Assembly (NCBI GenBank): GCA_902465605.1
Contig: CABQNT010000012.1
Location: 38,088 to 102,087 of the forward strand
Origin: Prevotella sp902465605
GTDB lineage: Bacteria > Bacteroidota > Bacteroidia > Bacteroidales > Bacteroidaceae
Direction: 5' to 3'
DNA: 64,000 nucleotides
Shown: piece by piece, positions 53,305-61,358 of the stretch
Position numbering within the stretch: the first letter of the stretch is position 1
Layout: every line of letters starts with the position of its first letter
Program-made: the position numbers and the translations under genes
The notes under the pieces: generated by a model
What the model saw: only the letters and a program-made list of their open reading frames with translations
Databases searched by the model: none
What the model was told of the DNA's origin: nothing

Positions 53305-55041
53305 ATGCATTTCAAATGGAATTATGTACCACCTACATCAGAAGAGAAAAAGGCAGCCAATGAGTTAGGAGAGAAACTGAACATCAGCCCCCTTCTCGCT
53401 CAATTGCTCATCCGTCGTGGCATCACTACGGAGTCTGCCGCCAAGCGATTCTTTCGCCCACAGCTGGCAGACCTCATCAATCCATTTCTTATGAAAGACA
53501 TGGATTTAGCCGTAGACAGATTGAACGACGCCATGGGACGCAAAGAGCGCATTATGGTGTATGGTGATTACGATGTGGATGGCTGTACGGCCGTCGCATT
53601 GGTGTATAAGTTCCTGCAGCAATTCTATTCCAACATCGATTATTATATCCCCGATCGCTACGATGAGGGCTACGGTGTGAGCAGAAAGGGAATAGACCAT
53701 GCGCAGGAAACGGGTGTTAAACTGATTATTATTCTGGATTGCGGCATCAAGGCAATTGACGAAATTGCATACGCCAAAAGCCTTGGAATTGATTTCATCA
53801 TCTGTGATCATCACGTCCCTGACGAAGTGATGCCACCCGCCGTGGCCATCTTAAACCCAAAGCGCCCGGACGACAGCTATCCTTTCAAGCATCTGTCGGG
53901 ATGTGGAGTGGGCTTTAAGTTCATGCAAGCCTTTGCTAAGAACAACAGTATTCCTTTTTCACGGCTTATCCCACTGCTCGATTTCTGCGCAGTGAGCATC
54001 TCGGCCGACATTGTACCCGTGACAGACGAAAACAGAATATTGGCGTTTCATGGTCTGAAACAACTGAACCAGAACCCAAGTGTTGGTTTGAAGGCCATCA
54101 TAGACATATGCAACCTCAATGGAAGGGACATCTCCATGAGTGACATCGTGTTCAAAATAGGCCCTCGTATCAATGCTTCGGGCCGCATGGAGAATGGCAA
54201 GGAGAGCGTAGACCTCTTGGTTGAGAAGGACTTTGCCAGTGCGCTGAGACAGGCAAAACACATCAACGAATACAACGAACAGCGCAAAGACATTGACAAA
54301 CAGATGACTGAAGAGGCCAACCAGATAGTTGCCAAGCTGGAAAGCCAAAAGCATCATTCGTCCATCGTGCTGTATGATGAGAACTGGAAGAAAGGGGTCA
54401 TCGGCATCGTGGCATCACGGTTGACCGAAATTTACTTTCGCCCAACGGTTGTGTTAACACGCGACGGCGAGTTTGCCACAGGTTCTGCGCGCAGCGTGAC
54501 GGGCTTTGACGTTTATTCGGCCATCAAGAGTTGCCGAGATTTGCTCGTCAATTTCGGCGGACACACCTACGCCGCTGGCTTGACCTTGCGATGGGATGAT
54601 ATCAAGAAATTCAGAGAACGGTTTCAGAAATATGTAGACCTGCACATCGAACCCGAACAAACTGAGCCTATCTTAGACATCGATGCCATCATCGATTTTA
54701 AGGATATCACCAAACGGTTGCATGCTGACTTGAAAAAATTCTCACCCTTTGGGCCGGGTAATTCTAAACCTCTTTTCGGCACACTCGGCGTGTTCGACTA
54801 TGGCACCAGTAAGGTAGTTGGACGCGAACAAGAACACATCAAACTGGAATTGGTTGATTCAAAGTCGAGTAACATCGTCAATGGAATTGCCTTCGGACAG
54901 AGTGCATCGGCCCGATACATCAAGTCGAAGCGTGGTTTTGACATCGCCTACACACTTGAGGACAACGTGTTCAAGCGCAATGCCGTGCAATTGCAAATAG
55001 AAGATATACGTCCTATCGAAGAAGAGGAGCAGGATTTCTAA
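53305..55041 (+). CDS. recJ: Single-stranded-DNA-specific exonuclease RecJ
   Basis: 5'-3' ssDNA exonuclease for recombination and repair. DHH-family motifs in order: VYGDYDVDGCTAVALVY (motif I), LIIILDCGIKAIDEI (II), ICDHHVP (III), then DHHA1 region with GRINASGRMENG-like PRINASGRMENGKESVDLL and SARSVTGFDVYSAIKSC, FGGHTYAAGLT. Length 578 is normal. recQ begins 4 bp after its stop. A weak -7-like TATCTTTA lies at 53208-53215. The 294-bp gap before it holds only that and the upstream terminator. Confidence 0.96.
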   Translation: MHFKWNYVPPTSEEKKAANELGEKLNISPLLAQLLIRRGITTESAAKRFFRPQLADLINPFLMKDMDLAVDRLNDAMGRKERIMVYGDYDVDGCTAVALVYKFLQQFYSNIDYYIPDRYDEGYGVSRKGIDHAQETGVKLIIILDCGIKAIDEIAYAKSLGIDFIICDHHVPDEVMPPAVAILNPKRPDDSYPFKHLSGCGVGFKFMQAFAKNNSIPFSRLIPLLDFCAVSISADIVPVTDENRILAFHGLKQLNQNPSVGLKAIIDICNLNGRDISMSDIVFKIGPRINASGRMENGKESVDLLVEKDFASALRQAKHINEYNEQRKDIDKQMTEEANQIVAKLESQKHHSSIVLYDENWKKGVIGIVASRLTEIYFRPTVVLTRDGEFATGSARSVTGFDVYSAIKSCRDLLVNFGGHTYAAGLTLRWDDIKKFRERFQKYVDLHIEPEQTEPILDIDAIIDFKDITKRLHADLKKFSPFGPGNSKPLFGTLGVFDYGTSKVVGREQEHIKLELVDSKSSNIVNGIAFGQSASARYIKSKRGFDIAYTLEDNVFKRNAVQLQIEDIRPIEEEEQDF

Positions 55042-55045
55042 CGAC

Positions 55046-56956
55046 ATGCAGGCCGAAGATAAATACCTGAACATACTGCACCAATACTGGGGGTATGCCG
55101 ATTTTCGTGGCATACAACGTGATATCATCGAAAGTATTGGGCAGCAAAAGGACACACTGGGGCTGATGCCAACCGGAGGGGGCAAGTCTATCACCTTTCA
55201 AGTGCCGGCCCTGGCACAGGAAGGCGTGTGCATCGTGGTGACTCCGCTCATCGCTTTGATGAAAGACCAGGTGCAACATCTTCGGCAAAAAGGCATACAA
55301 TCCACAGCTATCTATTCAGGAATGAGCCAACGGGAGATCACCACGGCGCTCGATAATTGCATCTTCGGGGGTGTGAAGTTATTGTATATCTCGCCCGAAC
55401 GCATCGGTTCAGAACTATTTTTGATGAAGTTGCGCCGCATGAACGTCAGCTTCATCACCATTGACGAGGCACACTGCATCAGTCAGTGGGGCTATGATTT
55501 CCGACCAGCATATCTCCAAATAGCGAACATCCGCAAGGAAAAGCCCGACGCTCCCCTATTGGCTTTGACCGCAACAGCCACCCCTAAGGTTATTGTGGAC
55601 ATCCAAGAAAAGCTGGAGTTCAAGGAGATGAATGCTTTCCACATGAGCTTTGAGCGCAAAAACCTGACCTATGTGGTACGTAATACGCAGGACAAGAATG
55701 AAGAACTCGTTCACATTCTCAACTCTGTGCGTGGCTGTGCCATCGTTTATGTGCGAAGTAGGAAGCGTACCAAGGAGATTGCGGAGATACTGAACGCTAA
55801 TAATATTCCTGCAACCTTTTATCATGCGGGGCTTGAACCCGCCGTAAAAGACGAACGACAGACAGCTTGGCAAAGCGATGTGGTGCGTGTTATCGTTGCC
55901 ACGAATGCCTTTGGAATGGGTATTGACAAGCCAGACGTGCGCATCGTGGTGCACATGGACTGTCCCGATTCGCTGGAAGCTTATTTCCAAGAGGCGGGAC
56001 GTGCAGGGCGAGATGGCAACCGTTCCTATGCTGTTTTGCTCTACAATGGCGGCGATGAGCGCAAGTTGGACAAGCGAATAGTGGACAACTTCCCGGAAAA
56101 GGAGTATATCAAGAATGTCTATCAGAGTCTGGCTTTCTACTACGAGATAGGCATCCACAGTGGCAAAGGACACACATTCACCTTTGATATCGGAAAATTT
56201 TGCTCTATATACAAGTACTTTCCCGTGCCTGTCAATTCGGCCTTACATCTGTTGGCACGCGCGGGTTATCTCGTTTATGAAACCGATCCCGATTCCAGTG
56301 CGCGTCTGATGTTCCTCATTGGACGCAATGAGCTGTACAAATTGGAACATCTCACACCTTATGAAGAGAAACTCCTAACGGCCCTTTTGCGCAACTACGG
56401 CGGATTGTTCACTGATTATGTTTACATTGATGAAGGCCTTTTGGCCCAGCAAACCGAACTGACGAGAGAGCAAGTGTATCTGCTGTTGCGTGGAATGACG
56501 CAGCGACGTATCGTTCATTTCATTCCACAACGCAAGATGCCGTTCATCACTTACACCCGCAACCGCGAGGAGATTGACCGGCTTATCATTCCTGCTGAGG
56601 TGTACGAGCAAAGAAAAGAAGAATATACCAAGCGCGTCCGGTCGGTCATCAACTATGCCAAGAATGATGAAGTGTGTAGAAGTAAGCAGCTTTTACGCTA
56701 TTTCGGAGAGACCGAAGTGCAGGACTGTATGCGCTGTGACGTGTGCCTGGAACATTATACAGACCAGACTTCAGAAGAAAAAATAAAGCCCGCCCAAGAC
56801 CAAATCAAGCATTTTTTGAACGACGGGGAGAAGCATCACCTGACGGAACTCCACCAACTGTCCATTGCAAGACGCCAATTAGACGAAGCGTTGGAAATGC
56901 TTATTGCCGAAGAAGAGATAACAATTGAGGGGAGTTACATCTTCTTACATCCCTGA
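55046..56956 (+). CDS. recQ: RecQ-family ATP-dependent DNA helicase
   Basis: 3'-5' helicase. Walker A PTGGGKS at 42-48, TPLIALMKDQV, DEAH box in IDEAHCISQWGYDFRP, LTATATPKV, and motifs V-VI in ATNAFGMGIDKPDVR and QEAGRAGRDG. A RecQ zinc module follows (Cys in DEVCRSKQLL and CMRCDVC). The end (about 575-636) is a short helical tail rather than a clear HRDC domain. Length 636. It is coupled to recJ, consistent with a RecQ-RecJ resection unit in the RecF pathway. Confidence 0.95.
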   Translation: MQAEDKYLNILHQYWGYADFRGIQRDIIESIGQQKDTLGLMPTGGGKSITFQVPALAQEGVCIVVTPLIALMKDQVQHLRQKGIQSTAIYSGMSQREITTALDNCIFGGVKLLYISPERIGSELFLMKLRRMNVSFITIDEAHCISQWGYDFRPAYLQIANIRKEKPDAPLLALTATATPKVIVDIQEKLEFKEMNAFHMSFERKNLTYVVRNTQDKNEELVHILNSVRGCAIVYVRSRKRTKEIAEILNANNIPATFYHAGLEPAVKDERQTAWQSDVVRVIVATNAFGMGIDKPDVRIVVHMDCPDSLEAYFQEAGRAGRDGNRSYAVLLYNGGDERKLDKRIVDNFPEKEYIKNVYQSLAFYYEIGIHSGKGHTFTFDIGKFCSIYKYFPVPVNSALHLLARAGYLVYETDPDSSARLMFLIGRNELYKLEHLTPYEEKLLTALLRNYGGLFTDYVYIDEGLLAQQTELTREQVYLLLRGMTQRRIVHFIPQRKMPFITYTRNREEIDRLIIPAEVYEQRKEEYTKRVRSVINYAKNDEVCRSKQLLRYFGETEVQDCMRCDVCLEHYTDQTSEEKIKPAQDQIKHFLNDGEKHHLTELHQLSIARRQLDEALEMLIAEEEITIEGSYIFLHP

Positions 56957-57012
56957 AAAAGCCTCACCTAAACCTGTAATAAACAAAAACCTACCTTTAT
57001 CAAAAAGGCACA

Positions 57013-57747
57013 TTAGATTTTCAATAAATCGTGAAAATCAGATAATATATAGGTTGGAAGCGTTTCATCATATTGTTTATCCGTCCATCCTTCACCTTTC
57101 AACCAAGCAGTTTGGCAGCCTATTGTAGAGGCGGGTTCTATGTCTTTGTAGAAACTGTCACCAACAGCAAGAACGTTAGCGGCTGGCATTTGCAAAACCT
57201 CCAATGCCATTTTGAACAGTCGGGCATCCGGTTTTCGGATGTTAACCACAGCTGATTCGATGACATCTTCAAACAAATCGTCAAGTTCAAACTCCTTCAA
57301 AACCTGCCTCATGTTACCATAAAAGTTGGTAACCATAACAAGCGGATATTGTTGGTGTAGCTTCTCAAGGATTATTCTGTTGCGATAAATGATGGTTGAG
57401 ACATGCTCATATACACGATTTGCCAGTTGTTGGTGCATCCGTTTCAGTTCGTTCTCATCCGCATCCCACGCACCAAGGATGCACAACTGTTCCAACTCGA
57501 GCCGCAACTTGACATCTATCGTCTTCTTGAGAGAATAATCTGCCCGAATCAATGGATTTTTTTCGAGCGTGCGTTCACCATGGACATAAGCGTCACGAAA
57601 AGCATCTTCCGTCACAGGCATCCCCTCCTGTTGGTAAGAATGCCACAACATCTTGCCCCAATGCTGGCCGTTTGTATCGATGGTTCCACCAAAATCAAGT
57701 ATCAATCCCTTGATGTCTGATGTATTTTTTTTCATAATCTTCTCCAT
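57013..57747 (-). CDS. HAD-superfamily hydrolase
   Basis: A 244-residue haloacid dehalogenase-like hydrolase, probably a phosphatase. Motif I is LDFGGTIDTNG (nucleophile Asp 18), motif II VMVTNFYGN (Thr), motif III RKPDARLF (Lys) and motif IV VLAVGDSFYKDI (Asp). The residue two after the nucleophile is Gly 20, where most phosphatases have a second Asp, as in some YihX-type members. It is last in a four-gene operon, 2 bp after the CDP-alcohol transferase. A second start (MKKNTSD, 57735) has GGAG upstream. Confidence 0.9.
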   Translation of the reverse strand: MEKIMKKNTSDIKGLILDFGGTIDTNGQHWGKMLWHSYQQEGMPVTEDAFRDAYVHGERTLEKNPLIRADYSLKKTIDVKLRLELEQLCILGAWDADENELKRMHQQLANRVYEHVSTIIYRNRIILEKLHQQYPLVMVTNFYGNMRQVLKEFELDDLFEDVIESAVVNIRKPDARLFKMALEVLQMPAANVLAVGDSFYKDIEPASTIGCQTAWLKGEGWTDKQYDETLPTYILSDFHDLLKI

Positions 57748-57749
57748 GG

Positions 57750-58682
57750 TTAAATGTGTTTTAGTTGTTTTTCGAGGTCGCTCAAAAGCAGTTTACACAA
57801 GGTTTCATGGCGATTGTGCATATAAATGTAGAGCGTATGGAGAACCACTATCTCGAAAACAAAGTACACCCATGGGCAGTTGAGCAGACAAGTAACGTAC
57901 AAACAGATAGCGCGTGTATTGAACGTCAGAATGTTGGCATAGGGCATGAGCGGTCGGCTTCCTGCTACGAATCGTTGCTTCACATCCTCTTGTGGATGTC
58001 CAAGATAGCACTGGAAGAATCGCTGAAACGCCGGTGTGCGCCTCTCTTGTCCTCGACAATAGCTGGCATAGTTGACGTAAAACAGTTTTTTCAGCCATTC
58101 ATTCTTTGCCAACGATTTATAAATGTCGTATTGTTGATTCGAATGATCCAACTCACTCCCCTCTTTACCCTTCAAAAAATAAAGATGAATCTGCCGGTAA
58201 TAATCGCCCAAGGAACTTTGCTGTGAATGACACAAGATACCTGCAACGGCCGCCAAAGCCCAACTTCCCATGCCCCAGTGAATATCGGTGAACGGCATTG
58301 GCTGATGCTGCAGACGCATGGCAATGGCCACATAGATGCCTAAAAACCACAACTGACTGGCGAAACCATCAAGCATGCGCCCGATGAATGTATGCTGGTG
58401 AGTGAGACGAGCCAACTGACCGTCGGTGCTATCGCATAGATTGGCCAAGAGCAACAGCATCACACCACACAGATTGTGACACAAGTCAGTAAAATAAAAA
58501 CAATAAGCTGCTCCTGCTCCAAGAAAGATAGAGAGGATGGTGACGGCGTTGGGATGCACACCAAGTCGTTTCCACATCAAGGCAAACACCAAACCCACGG
58601 GGCGTGTGAAGTGAACATCAAGCCACTCTTCCGTATCTTTCGACTTCATGGAAGCCCTCAAAAGTTCTTGAAACCTACTCAT
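57750..58682 (-). CDS. CDP-alcohol phosphatidyltransferase-family membrane enzyme
   Basis: A 310-residue membrane protein that should transfer a phosphoalcohol from or to a CDP-activated partner. The signature region is DSTDGQLAR...GRMLDGFAS: Asp 84, Asp 87, Gly 88, Ala 91, Arg 92, Gly 101 and Asp 105 are all in register, but the fourth Asp (position 109) is Ser. Helices occur near 45-80, 110-150 and 260-290. An amphipathic N-terminus (SKDTEEWLDVHFTRPVG) and a cytosolic insert (about 160-250) are present. The start overlaps the upstream ATP-grasp gene by 4 bp. Confidence 0.88.
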   Translation of the reverse strand: MSRFQELLRASMKSKDTEEWLDVHFTRPVGLVFALMWKRLGVHPNAVTILSIFLGAGAAYCFYFTDLCHNLCGVMLLLLANLCDSTDGQLARLTHQHTFIGRMLDGFASQLWFLGIYVAIAMRLQHQPMPFTDIHWGMGSWALAAVAGILCHSQQSSLGDYYRQIHLYFLKGKEGSELDHSNQQYDIYKSLAKNEWLKKLFYVNYASYCRGQERRTPAFQRFFQCYLGHPQEDVKQRFVAGSRPLMPYANILTFNTRAICLYVTCLLNCPWVYFVFEIVVLHTLYIYMHNRHETLCKLLLSDLEKQLKHI

Positions 58683-59425
58683 ACTTCCTTTAAAAGTTGT
58701 GCAATGGCCTGTGCTGCTTCCTCTCTACAAGGAGAGAAACTGGGCCAATCGTTAAAATCAATGATGCTGAAATGACCATCTTCGCTCACGATACAATCAC
58801 CGCCAAAGACATCAATGCCGATGATATCAGCCAATCTACAGGCATGGCGGTGCAGGTCTTTCGCATCAAAAGCGTACCCATGTTCGGCTGCATGTAGCCG
58901 ATACCATCTGAAAAAGTCATGCCCAACGCAGTAAAATTTCACCAAGTCGCCTTCAACATTCGCACTCTCCACACAAGTTAGAATACCGCGTTTCTCCCAT
59001 TCGTCCTTCCGCTTTCTCAACTCATCCTCGTCTTGACAAAACACCACGTCGCTATCTCTTTGTGCCAAGGCGTCACCCCGTTTGAGCCAATAGCCGTGCT
59101 TTCCTTTCTCTGGAGGCATGGGAATATGGTGCGTTCGCATCAACTTCACAATATTCTTTCGCTCACATGCTTCCACAGCCTTGGGCGTATTCATCACCAA
59201 AGCGCCCGCTGCGGCTCGTTTACGCAAGAACTGCAACGTTGCTGGCAGGCGGCCCATCGACAAATAAACGTCGGCCTTATGCTCGTCTGTGAGTTGAGCT
59301 TCGTCAATCATAGGAATGTCACCGCCCAGACATTGGATGACAGAAGCGAGTATCTCGCGGTCCTTTTGTTCTGCGTCCAGTGAATATCTCACGTCACGAC
59401 GGATAGCAATGATTTTATTTTTCAT
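58679..59425 (-). CDS. ATP-grasp-fold protein
   Basis: A 248-residue cytosolic protein that I read as an ATP-grasp ligase or kinase. NTPKAVEACERKNIVKLM resembles the start of the central domain, GYWLKRGDALAQ has a Lys-Arg placed as in the ATP-binding lid, VEGDLVKFYCVG follows, and the end has GGDCIVSEDGHFSIIDFND with Asp 223 and Asn 225 as the usual metal ligands. The first 75 residues are pre-ATP-grasp-like. Substrate unknown; ITPK-like kinases and carboxylate-amine ligases both use this fold. It sits between a nucleotidyltransferase and a CDP-alcohol transferase gene. Confidence 0.78.
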   Translation of the reverse strand: MKNKIIAIRRDVRYSLDAEQKDREILASVIQCLGGDIPMIDEAQLTDEHKADVYLSMGRLPATLQFLRKRAAAGALVMNTPKAVEACERKNIVKLMRTHHIPMPPEKGKHGYWLKRGDALAQRDSDVVFCQDEDELRKRKDEWEKRGILTCVESANVEGDLVKFYCVGHDFFRWYRLHAAEHGYAFDAKDLHRHACRLADIIGIDVFGGDCIVSEDGHFSIIDFNDWPSFSPCREEAAQAIAQLLKEV

Positions 59426-59466
59426 ATCGTTGGATGAAGGTACTGCGGGCCTTCTATAATTCTGTT

Positions 59467-60216
59467 TTAATGAGTTTGGCTCAACTTCGACGCTGGATTT
59501 CGTAGGAACTCCTCTGCCTTTGCGATGTCCGTGGCATGATCGATGTCCATCACCGGCCCCATATCATAGGCCATTACCTTTAATTGTTCTTCAATCAATG
59601 CTCGCTGAAAGTTGCGCATGCGATGTTCGCCTCGCTCAATACAGTGAGCCAAGGTGTCCAACACACGAGGGTGCAGACCATAAACACCACCAGAGATGAA
59701 GGTATGGTGACCAGGGTTTTGATCATGAAAGCCCAAAACATTGTACGCAGCGTCAGTTTCTACATAGAGTGGTTTCTCATCATCCACATACCTAGTCACA
59801 CCCATCAAAGCATCAACACCATGATTGACAGAATGTTTAAAAGTACGAATGTAATCGGTGAAAGCTTGTTCCAAGAAAACCGTGTCTACCGTTGTAAGAC
59901 AGAAAGGTGAATCCTTGAGCCATGTGCTCATGGCATACAGACTGTGCATTGAGCTGGGCGTACGCTTCATCAGTAGGCGTAAGGGAACACGAACGCCTTG
60001 CAAACCATCTGCCTTGAGGTCGCACAAATGAGCATAAACATCGGGCATGGCTTCGTTGCAGATTACGATGATTTCGTCTGCTTCATTCTCCATGAAGATT
60101 CGTATCAAGCGGTCTATCAACGATTCACCATGCACTTTTACAAGCGGCTTTGGGACATTAATCCCCTCTTTGCTCAAACGTGAACCCTCACCCGCTGCTA
60201 TGACAGCATATTTCAT
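59467..60216 (-). CDS. NTP transferase (sugar/alditol-phosphate nucleotidyltransferase-like)
   Basis: A 249-residue GT-A-type nucleotidyltransferase: AAGEGSRLSKEG (nucleotide loop), VPKPLVKVHGESLIDRLI, a catalytic Asp in LTTVDTVFLE, FISGGVYGLHP and a C-terminal MDIDHATDIAKAEEFL. Family enzymes form NDP- or CDP-activated sugars, inositol or choline. Being first in an operon with a CDP-alcohol phosphatidyltransferase, making a CDP-headgroup is the most natural guess. Promoter box TATCTTTG at 60313-60306, leader about 85 nt. Confidence 0.9.
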   Translation of the reverse strand: MKYAVIAAGEGSRLSKEGINVPKPLVKVHGESLIDRLIRIFMENEADEIIVICNEAMPDVYAHLCDLKADGLQGVRVPLRLLMKRTPSSMHSLYAMSTWLKDSPFCLTTVDTVFLEQAFTDYIRTFKHSVNHGVDALMGVTRYVDDEKPLYVETDAAYNVLGFHDQNPGHHTFISGGVYGLHPRVLDTLAHCIERGEHRMRNFQRALIEEQLKVMAYDMGPVMDIDHATDIAKAEEFLRNPASKLSQTH

Positions 60217-60305
60217 TCGTATCTGTTTTATCCATTCGTCGACAAAGGCTGGTCAATATCTTGCTGCGCATTGTCACAATGACCCCTCAAGAGCCTTTAT
60301 AGATA

Positions 60306-60313
60306 CAAAGATA
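60306..60313 (-). promoter_or_regulatory. -7 box of the lipid-headgroup-like operon
   Basis: TATCTTTG followed by TATC on the minus strand. The leader to the ATG at 60216 is about 85 nt. Confidence 0.55.
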
Positions 60314-60451
60314 AAACATATTTTTGAAATAAGGAAGTGGCGTTTCAAATATTCCTTTCATTGTCGTGAAGCCGCAATGCATTCGACAGCAACAGCCTCA
60401 CAACACTAAAAAGATTGACGCCACCCCAAGAAACTCGCTTTTCTTCCAGGT

Positions 60452-61156
60452 CTAACGATTGGAAAGAATCTGCAAATCGTCTGTGTTGATAGAGCCTGTT
60501 CCCCTCACCTTGTGTCTGAAATGCCTAACCGTTCCCGACAGTTCGATGTCGCCAACCCCTTCAAGTTCACATTGCGCCCAATCACATTTTGCCAGATGAG
60601 CCTTGACATCTCCTACCCCTTTGAGTTTAAACGAGGCTTTAGACGCAATCACTTGTTCGAGTTCGATGTCGCCTGCCCCTTTCATTTCCACATTCACCTC
60701 ATCGCAAATCAAGTCTTCTATCTCAACATCACCAGCCCCTTCCAATCGAATTGTTAAGGTATCTGTATCCAGATGGTTATCGATATTGAAATCACCGGCG
60801 CCTCGCATCAATACAGAAATAAGGTCGGGGGAAGTGAGATAGATATCCACGTCATCGGAAGAACGCAGGTTTTTCCATCCATTATTTCGTGTATGTTGGA
60901 TGGTCAATTCCGTTCCATCACTGGTAGTCTTGATGTGCTTGATTACATTTTCAGGCCCTACAATCTTGACACTCACAGAATCAGCTTGTACAAAATGCAC
61001 TTCACAAGCCGTTTGTAAGTTGATGCGTTTAAACGATTGCACCTTCACGTTCTTTGTTATTTTCTTTCCACCATCCTTCTTTTTAACGATGTTCACGCAC
61101 GATGCGAGTGTCACTACGCAGACTACAGCACATGCCAACCAAAGTATTTTCTTCAT
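60452..61156 (-). CDS. Head-GIN domain (DUF2807) lipoprotein
   Basis: A 234-residue lipoprotein (signal ending TLASCVN) with a putative auto-transporter adhesin / head-GIN domain. A beta-solenoid is visible as a repeated GAGDxxIxxxxxD pattern: LMRGAGDFNIDNHL, RLEGAGDVEIEDL, EMKGAGDIELEQV, KLKGVGDVKAHL and ELEGVGDIELSG, about 20 residues apart. Such proteins are common and poorly characterised in Bacteroidota. It lies 203 bp downstream of the hexosaminidase gene. Confidence 0.93.
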   Translation of the reverse strand: MKKILWLACAVVCVVTLASCVNIVKKKDGGKKITKNVKVQSFKRINLQTACEVHFVQADSVSVKIVGPENVIKHIKTTSDGTELTIQHTRNNGWKNLRSSDDVDIYLTSPDLISVLMRGAGDFNIDNHLDTDTLTIRLEGAGDVEIEDLICDEVNVEMKGAGDIELEQVIASKASFKLKGVGDVKAHLAKCDWAQCELEGVGDIELSGTVRHFRHKVRGTGSINTDDLQILSNR

Positions 61157-61308
61157 ACCATTTACTATTTAGAGGATTACATGACCTACCAACGGAGGCC
61201 ATTTACTAACTGTTTATAGGACGATGACACATCCGTAAAAGTTGCATCGGGCAAAACTTTTATCCGTCATCAATCGCATTCATCTGGTCATGTCATATCC
61301 TTTTCATC

Positions 61309-61341
61309 AAAAAAGTTCATCATGACCATGCACAATGAACT
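61309..61341 (-). terminator. Terminator of the hexosaminidase gene
   Basis: On the minus strand AGTTCAT (61341-61335) and ATGAACT (61320-61314) form a stem, followed by a run of six T (61314-61309). It begins 18 bp after the stop codon. Confidence 0.7.
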
Positions 61342-61358
61342 CTTTTCATACCGTTTTC

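Noticed and set aside
57013..57747. HAD protein as inactive because Gly replaces the second Asp of motif I
   Set aside because: Some active HAD phosphatases and dehalogenases also lack that Asp; the other motifs are intact, so inactivity cannot be claimed.
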